The position numbers were made by a program, and so were the translations under genes. The notes under the pieces are model-generated. The model searched no databases. It was not told the DNA's origin and worked only from the letters and a program-made list of their open reading frames with translations. A DNA stretch of 64,000 bases from Planococcus shenhongbingii (GTDB taxonomy: Bacteria > Bacillota > Bacilli > Bacillales_A > Planococcaceae). The stretch is taken from the NCBI RefSeq assembly GCF_030413635.1, contig NZ_CP129235.1, forward strand, positions 682,001-746,000. The letters run 5' to 3'. Positions 24,954 through 33,239 of the stretch are shown piece by piece (within the stretch, counting starts at the first letter, position 1; the number at the start of each line of letters is the position of its first letter).

Positions 24954-25805
24954 ATGTCAATGTGGACTGATTTACAAGATGTGGAATATAGCCTTTACTA
25001 TTTAGATGCGGGCGGCATCAAAACAAGGGTTTTAGAAGCCGGCACAGGTGAACCGTTAATTCTGCTTCACGGGACAGGTGGACATATTGAAGCGTACGCG
25101 AGGAATATCAAAGGGTTGAGCGAGAAATTCCGGGTGATCTGCATCGATATGCTGGGACATGGCTACACAGATAAGCCGGAATATGCTTATGGCATCGATG
25201 CTTACAGCGACCATCTTCTGGACGTGATCAAGGCTCTCGATTTATCGGAAGTTTTACTTTCGGGTGAATCATTGGGCGGCTGGGTTGCAGCGTGGTTTGC
25301 AGCACACCATCCAGGAATCGCCAAGGCGCTTGTCCTAAATACTCCGGGAAATGTCAACAATAACCCGGAAATCATGAAAGCATTGAAAGAATCTACCATC
25401 AAAGCGGTTATAGAAGCCAATTATGAAAATGTAAAAACACGCCTTGAATGGCTAATGTACGATAAGAGCCAAGTAACAGATGAGTTGATCGAAGCCCGCT
25501 ACAAAATCTATACACAGCCAGCTTATCAGAAAGCGGTTTATAATATTGTCGCTCTTCAAGATCTGGAATTCAGACAAAAGTATGCATGGGATCCTTCCTG
25601 GTGCGGGAAGATCGATGTACCTACACTTTTGGCGTGGACGGACCATGACCCGACTTCTAAAGTGGAAGCGGCCAAGCCAATCCAGGAAATGATTCCGGGC
25701 AGTGAACTGACCGTCATCACCGATGCAGGGCATTGGCCACAGTGGGAACAAGTTGAAGCCTTCAATGAAACTTTAACAGATTTTCTCATGGCAAAAGTAA
25801 GGTAA
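24954..25805 (+). CDS. Alpha/beta hydrolase, 2-hydroxymuconic semialdehyde hydrolase type (DmpD/XylF-like)
   Basis: This 283-residue alpha/beta hydrolase carries the oxyanion motif LLHGTGGH, nucleophile elbow SGESLGGWVA (Ser106), the acid region LLAWTDHDPT and the catalytic histidine in TDAGHWPQWEQVEAFN. In meta pathways it cleaves the carbon-carbon bond of ring-fission products to 2-hydroxypentadienoate and an acid. AGGGAGAG precedes the ATG, 30 bp after the dioxygenase. Its presence without a semialdehyde dehydrogenase suggests that the ring-fission product is a ketone from a 3-substituted catechol; that is inference. Confidence 0.88.
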   Translation: MSMWTDLQDVEYSLYYLDAGGIKTRVLEAGTGEPLILLHGTGGHIEAYARNIKGLSEKFRVICIDMLGHGYTDKPEYAYGIDAYSDHLLDVIKALDLSEVLLSGESLGGWVAAWFAAHHPGIAKALVLNTPGNVNNNPEIMKALKESTIKAVIEANYENVKTRLEWLMYDKSQVTDELIEARYKIYTQPAYQKAVYNIVALQDLEFRQKYAWDPSWCGKIDVPTLLAWTDHDPTSKVEAAKPIQEMIPGSELTVITDAGHWPQWEQVEAFNETLTDFLMAKVR

Positions 25806-25830
25806 GCAAATGAAATAATCGTATAAATTG

Positions 25831-25861
25831 AATAAAGAAGGGGATGTTCCCCTTCTTTATT
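25831..25861 (+). terminator. Perfect hairpin between hydrolase and hydratase genes (attenuator-like)
   Basis: A 14-bp perfect stem with a 3-nt loop (AATAAAGAAGGGGA / TCCCCTTCTTTATT) lies 26 bp after the hydrolase stop. The descending arm is T-rich like a terminator but the run after it is only TTGG, so partial termination is likely. It also excludes an upstream TTG (25828) as the hydratase start. Confidence 0.6.
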
Positions 25862-25887
25862 TGGTTAAGCAGAAAGGGGACTTTATA

Positions 25888-26679
25888 TTGAGCAAGCAAT
25901 TGACATCCAGGGTGATTGCAGCAAGCGAGCAGCTGATGGCAGCGGAAGCAGAAAAGAAATCTGTGGCTGCGCTGACGGATACTTACGAAAACCTGACAAT
26001 AGATGAAGCCTACGAAATCCAATTAAAAGGCATCCAGCAGAAAATTGAAGCAGGGGACCGGATTGCCGGTAAAAAAATCGGATTGACTTCTGTTGCCATG
26101 CAGGAGCTGTTAGGCGTTGACCAGCCGGACTATGGCCATCTGCTGGCGAGCATGGAAGTGGAAAATGCAGAAACCGTATCATCTTCCACTCTTTTTCAGC
26201 CCAAAGTGGAAGGGGAAATTGTGTTTGTGCTTAAAAAGGGACTGAAAGGCCCTTCCGTTACAGCGGAAGAAGTAATGGAAGCGACCGACTATATTATGCC
26301 TTCCCTTGAAATTGTCGACAGCCGGATCACCGATTGGAAAATCAAGCTGCCGGATACCATCGCAGACAATGCTTCCTGTGGGCTTTTTGTTCTAGGCAAG
26401 GAAAAATTCTCGCCGACGGATATGGACCTGGCAGGAATAGAAATGAAACTGTATAAAAACGGTGAACATGTCAATACCGGCTATGGCAAAGACGTTTTAG
26501 GGCATCCTGCGACTTGTGTCGCATGGCTCGCGAACAAATTGTATGAATTCGGCGAGGAACTCGAAGCAGGAGAAGTCATCTTGTCCGGGGCACTGTCAGC
26601 TGCAGTCGCCGCGGAACCGGGAGATCGGTTTACAGCTGAATTCACCCAGCTGGGCAAAGTGGAAGTTTCTTTTAACTGA
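25888..26679 (+). CDS. 2-oxopent-4-enoate (2-hydroxypentadienoate) hydratase
   Basis: This 263-residue member of the FAA-hydrolase-like hydratases (DmpE/MhpD) has GKKIGLTSVAMQELLGVDQPDYGHL, KVEGEIVFVL with metal-ligand glutamates, SLEIVDSRI, NASCGLFVLG and GDRFTAEFTQLGKVEVSF. It adds water to the dienoate from the hydrolase to give 4-hydroxy-2-oxovalerate, the substrate of the aldolase at 17973. I place the start at TTG 25888, with GAAAGGGGA just upstream; the longer TTG at 25828 would fall in the hairpin. Confidence 0.9.
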   Translation: MSKQLTSRVIAASEQLMAAEAEKKSVAALTDTYENLTIDEAYEIQLKGIQQKIEAGDRIAGKKIGLTSVAMQELLGVDQPDYGHLLASMEVENAETVSSSTLFQPKVEGEIVFVLKKGLKGPSVTAEEVMEATDYIMPSLEIVDSRITDWKIKLPDTIADNASCGLFVLGKEKFSPTDMDLAGIEMKLYKNGEHVNTGYGKDVLGHPATCVAWLANKLYEFGEELEAGEVILSGALSAAVAAEPGDRFTAEFTQLGKVEVSFN

Positions 26680-26694
26680 GAAGGAATCTGCGGC

Positions 26695-26720
26695 CAGTGG
26701 GGATTTTTATCCCTGCTGAC
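26695..26720 (+). other. Imperfect hairpin upstream of the MFS gene
   Basis: CAGTGGGGAT/ATCCCTGCTG pair imperfectly around TTTT. It lies in the 168-bp gap between the hydratase and the transporter and has no U-run; it may lower read-through into the transporter. Confidence 0.35.
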
Positions 26721-26847
26721 CGTAAAAAGAATGAAATTCAAGTTTGCGATAACTGCAAGCGCATACAAAAATGCGGGGAATATATGATTTTTCTGAACCG
26801 GATTCGAAATTTTATTTATGAAATAAAATGAAAAGCGAGGAAAATCT

Positions 26848-28152
26848 ATGAAGCATAACAATTTGAACAACGCAGGTATATCCAAAAAGGCCTGGCTGGT
26901 AATTGCGCTGCTATTTGTGGTGACGGTCATCAGCAACGCCGATAAAGCGATTATAGGCTTTGCATCTGTACCGCTCATGGAAGAATTGGGGTTGACGGCT
27001 GCCCAGTGGGGAATGGTCGGCGGTGTTTTCTTTCTATTGTATTCTATTTCAGCAATTCTAGGCGGCGTCCTCGCAGACCGCATAGGCGTCAGAGCGGTGA
27101 TGGCAGGAATGGTGGCCCTCTGGTCGATTGTCCAGTTTTCCACCATCTTTGTGAACAGTTTCGCTTTTCTGCTTGCTACCCGGATCATTCTAGGTGCCGG
27201 AGAAGGACCATCTTATTCACTGGCGATGACAGCTGCCTCCAAATGGCTGCCTAAAGAGAAGCTCGGCATCGGAATGACATTAGTATCAATCGGCGGGCCG
27301 CTCGGCGTAGCCATTTCCGCGCCTATGCTCGTACACCTGATCTTGAATTATGGCTGGCGTTCTGCCTTTATCGCTACAGGCATCATCGGCATTGTATGGA
27401 TTTTCTTTTGGCTCGGGATTGTCAAAAGCAAAGACGAAAAAATGGCTGAGCCTGCAGCCCGCAAGACAGCAGCTACAGACAGCCGGCCTGAAACGAAGTT
27501 TTCTTCTGTGCTTAAATCCAAGAACTTCATCTTGATTGCGCTGTGTGGATTTGCTACTTACTGGTCGTTTACGATCGGCCTTAACTGGCTTCCTAATTAC
27601 TTGGAAAATGTGCGGCGGCTTGAATCTGAAGTCTTGACGATTGTGGTCGCATTGCCTTGGGTTCTCATTACGTTGACCCAGCTTTTCTTTTCCACGCTTT
27701 CCGATCGCCTCTACCGGAAAACCCAGGACATTGTCAAAGGGCGAATCTTTGTGTTGGGACCAGTGATGGTAGCAGGAGCGCTCAGCTACTTCTTCGGCGC
27801 AATGGCCCAAAGCAATTTCATTGCCATTGCTTTATTGTCTCTCGGCTTAGCGCTGGGGTGTATCACATTGGTACTGGGTCCGGTCATCTTGGTGAATCTG
27901 GTTTCTAAAGAACATCAAGGCAAAATCCAAGGCTGGTTCATGGCTGTCACTTCGCTTGGCGGAATCGTTGGACCATACATAACCGGGCTTTTAGTCGAAA
28001 ATGCTTCAAGTGTTTCCATGGGCTTTCAATTAGCTTTCCAAAGCAGCGGCTTAGTCATCCTTATCTTTGGCGGCCTCGTTTGGGCAGCTGTCCGTCCGAA
28101 CAAACTGCAAGGGCCAACTCCAATCAGACTGCCTGAAGAAGTGCAGGGATAA
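26848..28152 (+). CDS. MFS transporter, anion:cation symporter (ACS) type
   Basis: This 434-residue protein has 12 predicted TMs. It has the first-loop signature GGVLADRIGVRAVMAGMVALWS and the ACS-type pattern ISNADKAIIGFASVPLMEELGLT at the start, then LGAGEGPSYSLAMTAASKWLP and a mid-protein basic loop. ACS-family members import aromatic and other organic acids with protons (for example phthalate, 4-hydroxyphenylacetate). Position at the end of the catabolic cluster makes it the probable uptake system for the cluster's substrate. GAGGA precedes the ATG. Confidence 0.87.
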   Translation: MKHNNLNNAGISKKAWLVIALLFVVTVISNADKAIIGFASVPLMEELGLTAAQWGMVGGVFFLLYSISAILGGVLADRIGVRAVMAGMVALWSIVQFSTIFVNSFAFLLATRIILGAGEGPSYSLAMTAASKWLPKEKLGIGMTLVSIGGPLGVAISAPMLVHLILNYGWRSAFIATGIIGIVWIFFWLGIVKSKDEKMAEPAARKTAATDSRPETKFSSVLKSKNFILIALCGFATYWSFTIGLNWLPNYLENVRRLESEVLTIVVALPWVLITLTQLFFSTLSDRLYRKTQDIVKGRIFVLGPVMVAGALSYFFGAMAQSNFIAIALLSLGLALGCITLVLGPVILVNLVSKEHQGKIQGWFMAVTSLGGIVGPYITGLLVENASSVSMGFQLAFQSSGLVILIFGGLVWAAVRPNKLQGPTPIRLPEEVQG

Positions 28153-28173
28153 TTGGTCATAAAGAATACAGTG

Positions 28174-28208
28174 AAACAGTACCGCGCAAACGCTGGTACT
28201 GTTTTTTT
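28174..28208 (+). terminator. Terminator of the catabolic cluster
   Basis: AAACAGTACC and GGTACTGTTT (10 bp) are followed by TTTTTGC. Confidence 0.85.
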
Positions 28209-28302
28209 GCGGGGTGCTGCCAAATCGGAAATTTATTTTATTTCCTGGACCAAGTTAGGCAAAAGCTGTGTTTTTACCGAAAGGCAATCCTTATCGAATA
28301 TA

Positions 28303-28348
28303 AGCACCGGGCAGGCTCAATGACGCAAAGCCTGATCCGCCCGGTGCT
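28303..28348 (-). terminator. Terminator overlapping the end of 28317-28586
   Basis: AGCACCGGGC-AGGCT pairs with AGCCT-GATCC-GCCCGGTGCT. The stop codon and final histidine of the gene lie in the loop region. Confidence 0.6.
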
Positions 28349-28586
28349 CATCTTCCTTTTTCACATAGAAGTCGTATTGCGTATTGGTGATTTCTGAAGT
28401 AGTCCTGGCGAAAGGCATGGCGCCTTCTTGACCGCCGCCAAAGACGCTGTAATTTGACTTCCGCACGACGTCATAGGAAATGCCATGTTCGCTTAATTGA
28501 TTGGCCGCCTTAAAATAAGGCTCATTGCCGAAAGCTGAGTGAACCAGGCATTTCTTTTCCATAAACAACAACCGAAACAGCCCCAT
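28317..28586 (-). CDS. Small conserved protein (89 aa) with an intact LSEHGISYDV core
   Basis: It starts MGLFRLLFMEKKC after AAAGGGG. The middle QLSEHGISYDVVRKSN and the end TQYDFYVKKEDEHRADQALRH look like a compact alpha/beta fold in which a strand-forming YDFYVKKED is followed by a helix. This resembles the small DUF2007-like proteins of Bacillales, though I cannot confirm the family. A truncated relative lies at 15826-16011. It is downstream of the small membrane protein 28613-28765 (26-bp gap) and probably co-transcribed. Confidence 0.7.
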   Translation of the reverse strand: MGLFRLLFMEKKCLVHSAFGNEPYFKAANQLSEHGISYDVVRKSNYSVFGGGQEGAMPFARTTSEITNTQYDFYVKKEDEHRADQALRH

Positions 28587-28612
28587 CCCAACCGCACCCC
28601 TTTCTAAAACTC

Positions 28613-28765
28613 CTACCGTTTCCGCAGTTCTTCCACAATGTCCTTCAAAAGAGCATTCCGTTCTTTAGCCAAGCTGAATGCTTTTACAATCAAATAAATC
28701 ACCACTGCAAATAACACGAAATAAAACACCATCATGAACATCGGCCACAGCAACAGATTGCTCAT
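28613..28765 (-). CDS. Small single-pass membrane protein (50 aa), paralogue of 3328-3486
   Basis: Residues about 5-30 (LLLWPMFMMVFYFVLFAVVIY) are one hydrophobic segment. The tail LAKERNALLKDIVEELRKR matches LGKERNAYLKQIAEELRRQ of the 3328 gene. I chose the ATG at 28765 (MSNLLLW) because it aligns with the paralogue; an earlier in-frame ATG at 28816 gives an atypical N-terminus. It precedes 28317-28586 in the same direction. Function unknown. Confidence 0.7.
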   Translation of the reverse strand: MSNLLLWPMFMMVFYFVLFAVVIYLIVKAFSLAKERNALLKDIVEELRKR

Positions 28766-29042
28766 ATCGATCACCATCCTTATCAGTACTACGCAACAAG
28801 CTTCCAAATGTTTCAAAAAAGTGGGCGAGAAGCAAGGAAGATTAATTGATTCTGCCTAATTCATTTAAGCAATCACATCGAATGAATAGCTGTATATTTT
28901 ATGCTGATAGCTGTGTTAGATTATGGATAACTAATGAGAAACATAAATCCAAACGGCTGCCTTTATTGTGGAAGGTGGCTGTATAAAATTCTTCAATACA
29001 ACAAGCTGATGTGAAGTTCGATTTTAAGGAGGGGGAACATGG

Positions 29043-29894
29043 ATGATCAAACGATGGCCCAAAGCTGCCATAGCGGCGGGGTATCGCCATAGCGTCGGGC
29101 TCAAAACGGACGGTATGGTAGTTGCGGCAGGCGACAACAAATATGGCCAATGCGATATGAGCGGCTGGTGCGATATGACAGCGGTAGCCGCGGGCAGCGC
29201 CCATATAGGGAGTTCCCATACGGTTGGGCTGAAATCCGACGGCACAGTTGCGGCTATAGGCTGGAACAAGTACGGCCAATGCGAAGTGAACGACTGGCGC
29301 GATATAGCGGCGATCGCAGCAGGCTGGCGCCGTACCGTTGGAATCAGAATGGATGGCACGGCAGTCGCTGCTGGCCGAAACAATGAAGGCCAATGTAATG
29401 TGGATGAATGGCGTGACATCGTAGCGGTATCGGCGGGGGACTGGCATACCGTCGGGCTGAAGTCGGACGGTACGATGACAAATGCGGGAAACAATCGATA
29501 TGGCCAAGGCAATGTGAATGATTGGCGCGATATCGTGGAAGTCGCCGCAGGGTACCTGCATACCGCCGGATTAAAATCGGACGGTACGATGGTGGCTGTC
29601 GGTTTGAATAAGGATAATCAATGTGAAGTAAACGGCTGGCGCAATATCGTGGCGATAGCAGCGGGCAGCAATCATACAGTCGGTTTGAAATCGGATGGCA
29701 CAGCAGTGGCTATAGGCAGAAACACTGAAGGGCAATGCGAAGTGAGCGGCTGGCGAAACATCGTGGCCATTTCAGCAGGAAGCGCTCATACGCTTTGCCT
29801 TAAATCCAATGGCACGGTAGTTGCTGCGGGCCGGAATACGGAAGGTCAGTGCGAAGTAAGCGGTTGGAGCGGCATCCAGGCAGCCGGCAATTAA
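29043..29894 (+). CDS. RCC1-repeat seven-bladed beta-propeller protein
   Basis: This 283-residue protein is built almost wholly from seven repeats of about 38 residues with the pattern HTVGLKSDGTVVAAGxNxxGQCxVxxWRDIVAIAAG. Repeat 2 carries a five-residue insertion near its start. Seven such units fit one closed RCC1 propeller. There is no signal peptide or TM helix, so it should be cytoplasmic, and no enzymatic domain is attached. AAGGAGGGGG lies just upstream; an overlapping ATG at 29039 is in another frame. RCC1 folds bind proteins or nucleotides; a bacterial role here is unknown. Confidence 0.85.
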   Translation: MIKRWPKAAIAAGYRHSVGLKTDGMVVAAGDNKYGQCDMSGWCDMTAVAAGSAHIGSSHTVGLKSDGTVAAIGWNKYGQCEVNDWRDIAAIAAGWRRTVGIRMDGTAVAAGRNNEGQCNVDEWRDIVAVSAGDWHTVGLKSDGTMTNAGNNRYGQGNVNDWRDIVEVAAGYLHTAGLKSDGTMVAVGLNKDNQCEVNGWRNIVAIAAGSNHTVGLKSDGTAVAIGRNTEGQCEVSGWRNIVAISAGSAHTLCLKSNGTVVAAGRNTEGQCEVSGWSGIQAAGN

Positions 29895-29961
29895 TTATTG
29901 AAGGACCGATTATCCTAATTGAACAAAACAGCAGAAGCTGCGGAGACAGTTTATATAAAAG

Positions 29962-30000
29962 AAAAAAGATTAGGGAGATGGATTCTGTCTGATCTTTTTT
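29962..30000 (+). terminator. Terminator after the RCC1 gene
   Basis: AAAAAAGAT and ATCTTTTTT form a 9-bp stem around a 21-nt loop, followed by TATT. Confidence 0.6.
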
Positions 30001-30145
30001 ATTAACGATTCGTAATCTTTAAGGAGGAATACTGATCTCACATATAGAATTTGTGGCTATATCTTTTATTTTGAAAGCTAAAATTAATAAAGAAATTTGT
30101 TAATAACTTCATCAGTTCAACAATAAGGAAAGAAAGGTGGGACAA

Positions 30146-30805
30146 ATGAAGACAGTCGCAAAGATATTTTACTTCAGTGCTGTGTTATTGCTGCTGGCGG
30201 GTTGTGTCGGAAACACGGATGAAGAAGCTGCAACAGGTGCTTCAGAAGAAAGCTCTGTAAATGAATCAGCAGAAAAAGACACACGCGAAACCGATGAAAA
30301 TACATCAAAAGGTGAGGGAGAGGAAGCGGATATGAATAAGGAAAACGAAGTCTCTTCAGAAGAAACTGTTAAGACTGATGCGGATAGCACCACTCCAGAT
30401 GCAGGCAATCAGCAAAACGAAGATGCTTTATCCCAATATTCCAGCGAGCAAATCGAATACGCCAGAGTTTGGCTGCAGCTTGGTCCAAACCAGGATATCG
30501 ACGGCTTGTATGTGGAACGCATATCGGCTGATACACCGCTCAACCCGAATGATGAAACGAGCGGGACTTATCCGGAAGACGTCATCCAGCTGGCGGGTTC
30601 CCGCTTAGTGGATGGGTCTTTAACGTATAGCGGAAACGGGGACGGGACCATTAATGTGTACAACGTACCGCTGCGCTGGGACGGCGAGTATCCGGCGGGT
30701 GAAGAGTTCTACACAGAAATCATCGATAATACAGAGCTCGTAGCGATTGATGGAGGTGATGATAAAGAAGTTATAAGATTGATTAAATTACTGAAGGATG
30801 AATGA
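30146..30805 (+). CDS. Lipoprotein with acidic linker (219 aa)
   Basis: The signal peptide MKTVAKIFYFSAVLLLLAGC has a clear lipobox (LAGC, Cys20). Residues 23-90 are a low-complexity Glu/Ser/Thr/Asp linker, as in many cell-wall-spanning lipoproteins. The C-terminal 120 residues contain LSQYSSEQIEYARVWLQLG, LYVERISADTPLNP, YPEDVIQLAGSRLVDGSLTYS and VPLRWDG, a domain seen in lipoproteins of Bacillales of unknown function. The ATG at 30146 is preferred (AAAGGTGG upstream). No linked partner gene. Confidence 0.8.
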   Translation: MKTVAKIFYFSAVLLLLAGCVGNTDEEAATGASEESSVNESAEKDTRETDENTSKGEGEEADMNKENEVSSEETVKTDADSTTPDAGNQQNEDALSQYSSEQIEYARVWLQLGPNQDIDGLYVERISADTPLNPNDETSGTYPEDVIQLAGSRLVDGSLTYSGNGDGTINVYNVPLRWDGEYPAGEEFYTEIIDNTELVAIDGGDDKEVIRLIKLLKDE

Positions 30806-30841
30806 TAAGCAGCCACAGCACTATAAATAGACGCCAATCAA

Positions 30842-30883
30842 AAAATCCCATTCAAGCAGAAATTTTCTGCTTGGATGGGATTT
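30842..30883 (+). terminator. Bidirectional terminator between lipoprotein and SDR genes
   Basis: AAATCCCAT-TCAAGCAGAAA pairs with TTCTGCTTG-GATGGGATTT. It sits between convergent genes and can serve both. Confidence 0.8.
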
Positions 30884-30945
30884 AGTTATTTCATTGAATT
30901 AGGATAAGCCATTGTATCTCTATATGTATAGAGTTCGTTATCCTT

Positions 30946-31662
30946 TTACGGATTAGTCGACCAAAGTCCAGCCGATTTCAAGAGAACACGCGGGTGCAGC
31001 TTCAGCTGGGCAACCATCATTTCAGCCAAATCTTCCGGCTGCATGACTTTGTCCGGATTGCCGTCTGTCAGGTTTTCCGAGAATGCCAGATCAGTAGCAA
31101 CTGTGCTTGGTGTCAAGGCACTGACACGGATATTGTGTTTTCTGACTTCCAGCATTAACGATTCCGTCAGTCCCAAGACACCGAATTTCGAAGCACTGTA
31201 GGCGCTTGTCACCGGCGCACCTTTTTGTCCGGCCGTTGACGAAATATTGATGATGTCGCCAGATTCGCGTTCAATCATCTGTGGCAATACAGCACGCGTC
31301 ACATAATACACGCCCATCAAGTTCGTATCAATGATGCCTTTCCACTCGTCAGGCGACAACTCAAGGAATTTGCCGAATTTGCCGATGCCGGCATTGTTGA
31401 TCAAAATATCAATCGACCCCAGCTCTTCCGTTATATGTTCGACTGCTGCATTGACGGCTTTCATGTCAGCGACGTCAGCCACAGCAAATACTGTTTTCAC
31501 TCCGTATTGTTCCAGTTCCGCTGCCACGTTCTCCAGATTGGCTGCAGTACGTCCAACAAGTCCTACGTTTATGCCTTCCGCTGCAAAAGCGAGGGCGGTC
31601 GCCCGGCCGATGCCTTTCCCCGCTCCTGTAATCAACGCATTTTTTCCTGTTAAGTTTTGCAT
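30946..31662 (-). CDS. Short-chain dehydrogenase/reductase, FabG-like
   Basis: This 238-residue classical SDR has the cofactor motif [16 protein letters not shown], structural NNAGIG, catalytic serine in [13 protein letters not shown] and [10 protein letters not shown] (Tyr-x-x-x-Lys). [13 protein letters not shown] after strand two contains an arginine that favours NADPH. Bacillus relatives are annotated as 3-ketoacyl-ACP reductases, but it is isolated from fatty-acid genes, so its substrate is unknown. The ATG at 31662 has GAGGAG 9 nt upstream; an earlier start at 31695 lacks this. Confidence 0.88.
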   Translation of the reverse strand: MQNLTGKNALITGAGKGIGRATALAFAAEGINVGLVGRTAANLENVAAELEQYGVKTVFAVADVADMKAVNAAVEHITEELGSIDILINNAGIGKFGKFLELSPDEWKGIIDTNLMGVYYVTRAVLPQMIERESGDIINISSTAGQKGAPVTSAYSASKFGVLGLTESLMLEVRKHNIRVSALTPSTVATDLAFSENLTDGNPDKVMQPEDLAEMMVAQLKLHPRVLLKSAGLWSTNP

Positions 31663-31880
31663 ATGAACAGCTCCTCTATAATCAATCAGTTCCATCCATC
31701 AGTGTAGCAAAGCATGGAGAAAAAAGCCTAGTGAAGAACTTCACGAAAAGAGTTCTGGTCCTTCGCTAAGAAAGGACACTTTACTCGGTTTTCTCATCAA
31801 TTAAATGGATTAAATCAAACTAGCTCAGATTATTGCGAATAATCATCACAATAGCTAGACAATTCTATTTATTACTTACA

Positions 31881-31949
31881 TTGACTTACTTATCGCCTTT
31901 GTTATAATAAATTGTACGAATAAAGTAATATTGTACGATATTCGTACAA
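31881..31949 (+). promoter_or_regulatory. Sulfatase-island promoter with 19-bp palindromic operator
   Basis: TTGACT (31881-31886), a 16-nt spacer and TATAAT (31903-31908) form a strong promoter. TTGTACGATATTCGTACAA (31931-31949) is a perfect palindrome with 8-bp arms and 3-nt spacer, and a further half site TTGTACGAAT lies at 31912. The arrangement is that of a repressor roadblock, for example a TetR-type protein, but no regulator gene is adjacent. Very AT-rich surroundings. Confidence 0.7.
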
Positions 31950-32055
31950 ATCTGAATATTATTAAATGTAAGCCCTTTATATTTATAAAAAATGAAAATT
32001 AATTTACAGTAGATTTTTTTGGGATCACGGATTTTTAGGTTGGGAGGCGTAGGTA

Positions 32056-33033
32056 ATGGAACAAAAAGAAAATTCGCATTGTTGTGCTGCAAGTCGTTTG
32101 AAAATGAGGAACATTGATGATTGGAAACTGGAAAAGGATGTTAAATTGGACCCGAAGTTAATCGGAAAGAAATTTTCAAGGGAGAATATGGTTTATATAC
32201 CTGGAGGAAGTTTTCTCATGGGAACAAATGACAAAGAGGGCTTTCCTTTAGACGGAGAGGGTCCCATTCGAAAGGTAACGGTTAGTCCCTTTTATATGGA
32301 TGAATGTACTGTAACAAATGCTGACTTCAAATCTTTCGTAACTGCAACAGGATATATTACAGAAGCCGAGAAATTTGGAAATTCATTTGTTTTTTATCAG
32401 TTTTTGAGTTCAGAAACTGATAAAAAAGTGACGCAGAGAGTACAACAAACACCATGGTGGATGGTTGTAGAGGGTGCTTGTTGGAAAAATCCCGAAGGTC
32501 CTGATTCCACTATAGATGATCGCTTGGACCACCCGGTAATACATATTTCATGGAATGATGCGCAAGCGTACTGTAAATGGTCTGGTAAACGGTTACCCAC
32601 CGAAGCAGAGTGGGAATTTGCTGCTCGCGGGGGATTAGAACAAAAAAAGTATCCATGGGGTGATGAGTTGACGCCTGGTGGAATTCACCAATGTAATATT
32701 TGGCAGGGGAGTTTCCCGAAAGTAAACAATAAGGAGGATGGTTATGCTGGCACAGCACCGGCTAAGTCTTTTCCAACAAATGGATATGGCTTATATAACA
32801 TTTCCGGAAATGTTTGGGAGTGGTGTTCAGACTGGTTTAGCATAAACATTCAAAGCCGGGGCGGTGGTGTAAACCCAAAAGGGCCTAAAACAGGCGACAT
32901 GCGAATCATGCGCGGCGGATCCTATTTATGTCATCAATCTTATTGTAATCGCTATCGTGTCGCGGCACGAACTTCGAATACGCCAGATAGTTCAACAGGC
33001 AATATTGGGTTTCGCTGCGTTGCTGATGTCTAA
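32056..33033 (+). CDS. Formylglycine-generating enzyme (sulfatase maturase, aerobic)
   Basis: This 325-residue protein of the FGE-sulfatase family has MVYIPGGSFLMGTND, VSPFYMDECTVTNADF, RLPTEAEWEFAARGG, GLYNISGNVWEWCSDW and IGFRCV. The copper-binding redox pair is visible as Cys292 and Cys297 in RGGSYLCHQSYCNRYR, so it should be a catalytically competent oxidase that turns the sulfatase cysteine into formylglycine. It lies directly upstream of its likely substrate, the sulfatase at 33240. GGGAGGCG precedes the ATG. Base composition is more AT-rich than neighbouring genes, suggesting transfer as a unit. Confidence 0.95.
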   Translation: MEQKENSHCCAASRLKMRNIDDWKLEKDVKLDPKLIGKKFSRENMVYIPGGSFLMGTNDKEGFPLDGEGPIRKVTVSPFYMDECTVTNADFKSFVTATGYITEAEKFGNSFVFYQFLSSETDKKVTQRVQQTPWWMVVEGACWKNPEGPDSTIDDRLDHPVIHISWNDAQAYCKWSGKRLPTEAEWEFAARGGLEQKKYPWGDELTPGGIHQCNIWQGSFPKVNNKEDGYAGTAPAKSFPTNGYGLYNISGNVWEWCSDWFSINIQSRGGGVNPKGPKTGDMRIMRGGSYLCHQSYCNRYRVAARTSNTPDSSTGNIGFRCVADV

Positions 33034-33239
33034 GAAAACTATTAGCGGGATTAAAAAGAAATTTTACTTATTTGGGGTACCAATATGTTCCTTTCTTCTT
33101 GATTTAGTTGAATAGTTTAGTAAAGATGTTCCAAAACTAGCTAGGTGATCAATAGAGGTTAATGGATAGGGCAGTGAAAGAAAAACGAATGAATCCGTAA
33201 AAGCAATACAATTATTGTGAGGAAGATGGGGGAAGACAT

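Noticed and set aside
31886..32092. Minus-strand 68-codon frame upstream of the maturase
   Set aside because: It lies across the sulfatase promoter and operator, is very AT-rich and has no ribosome site.
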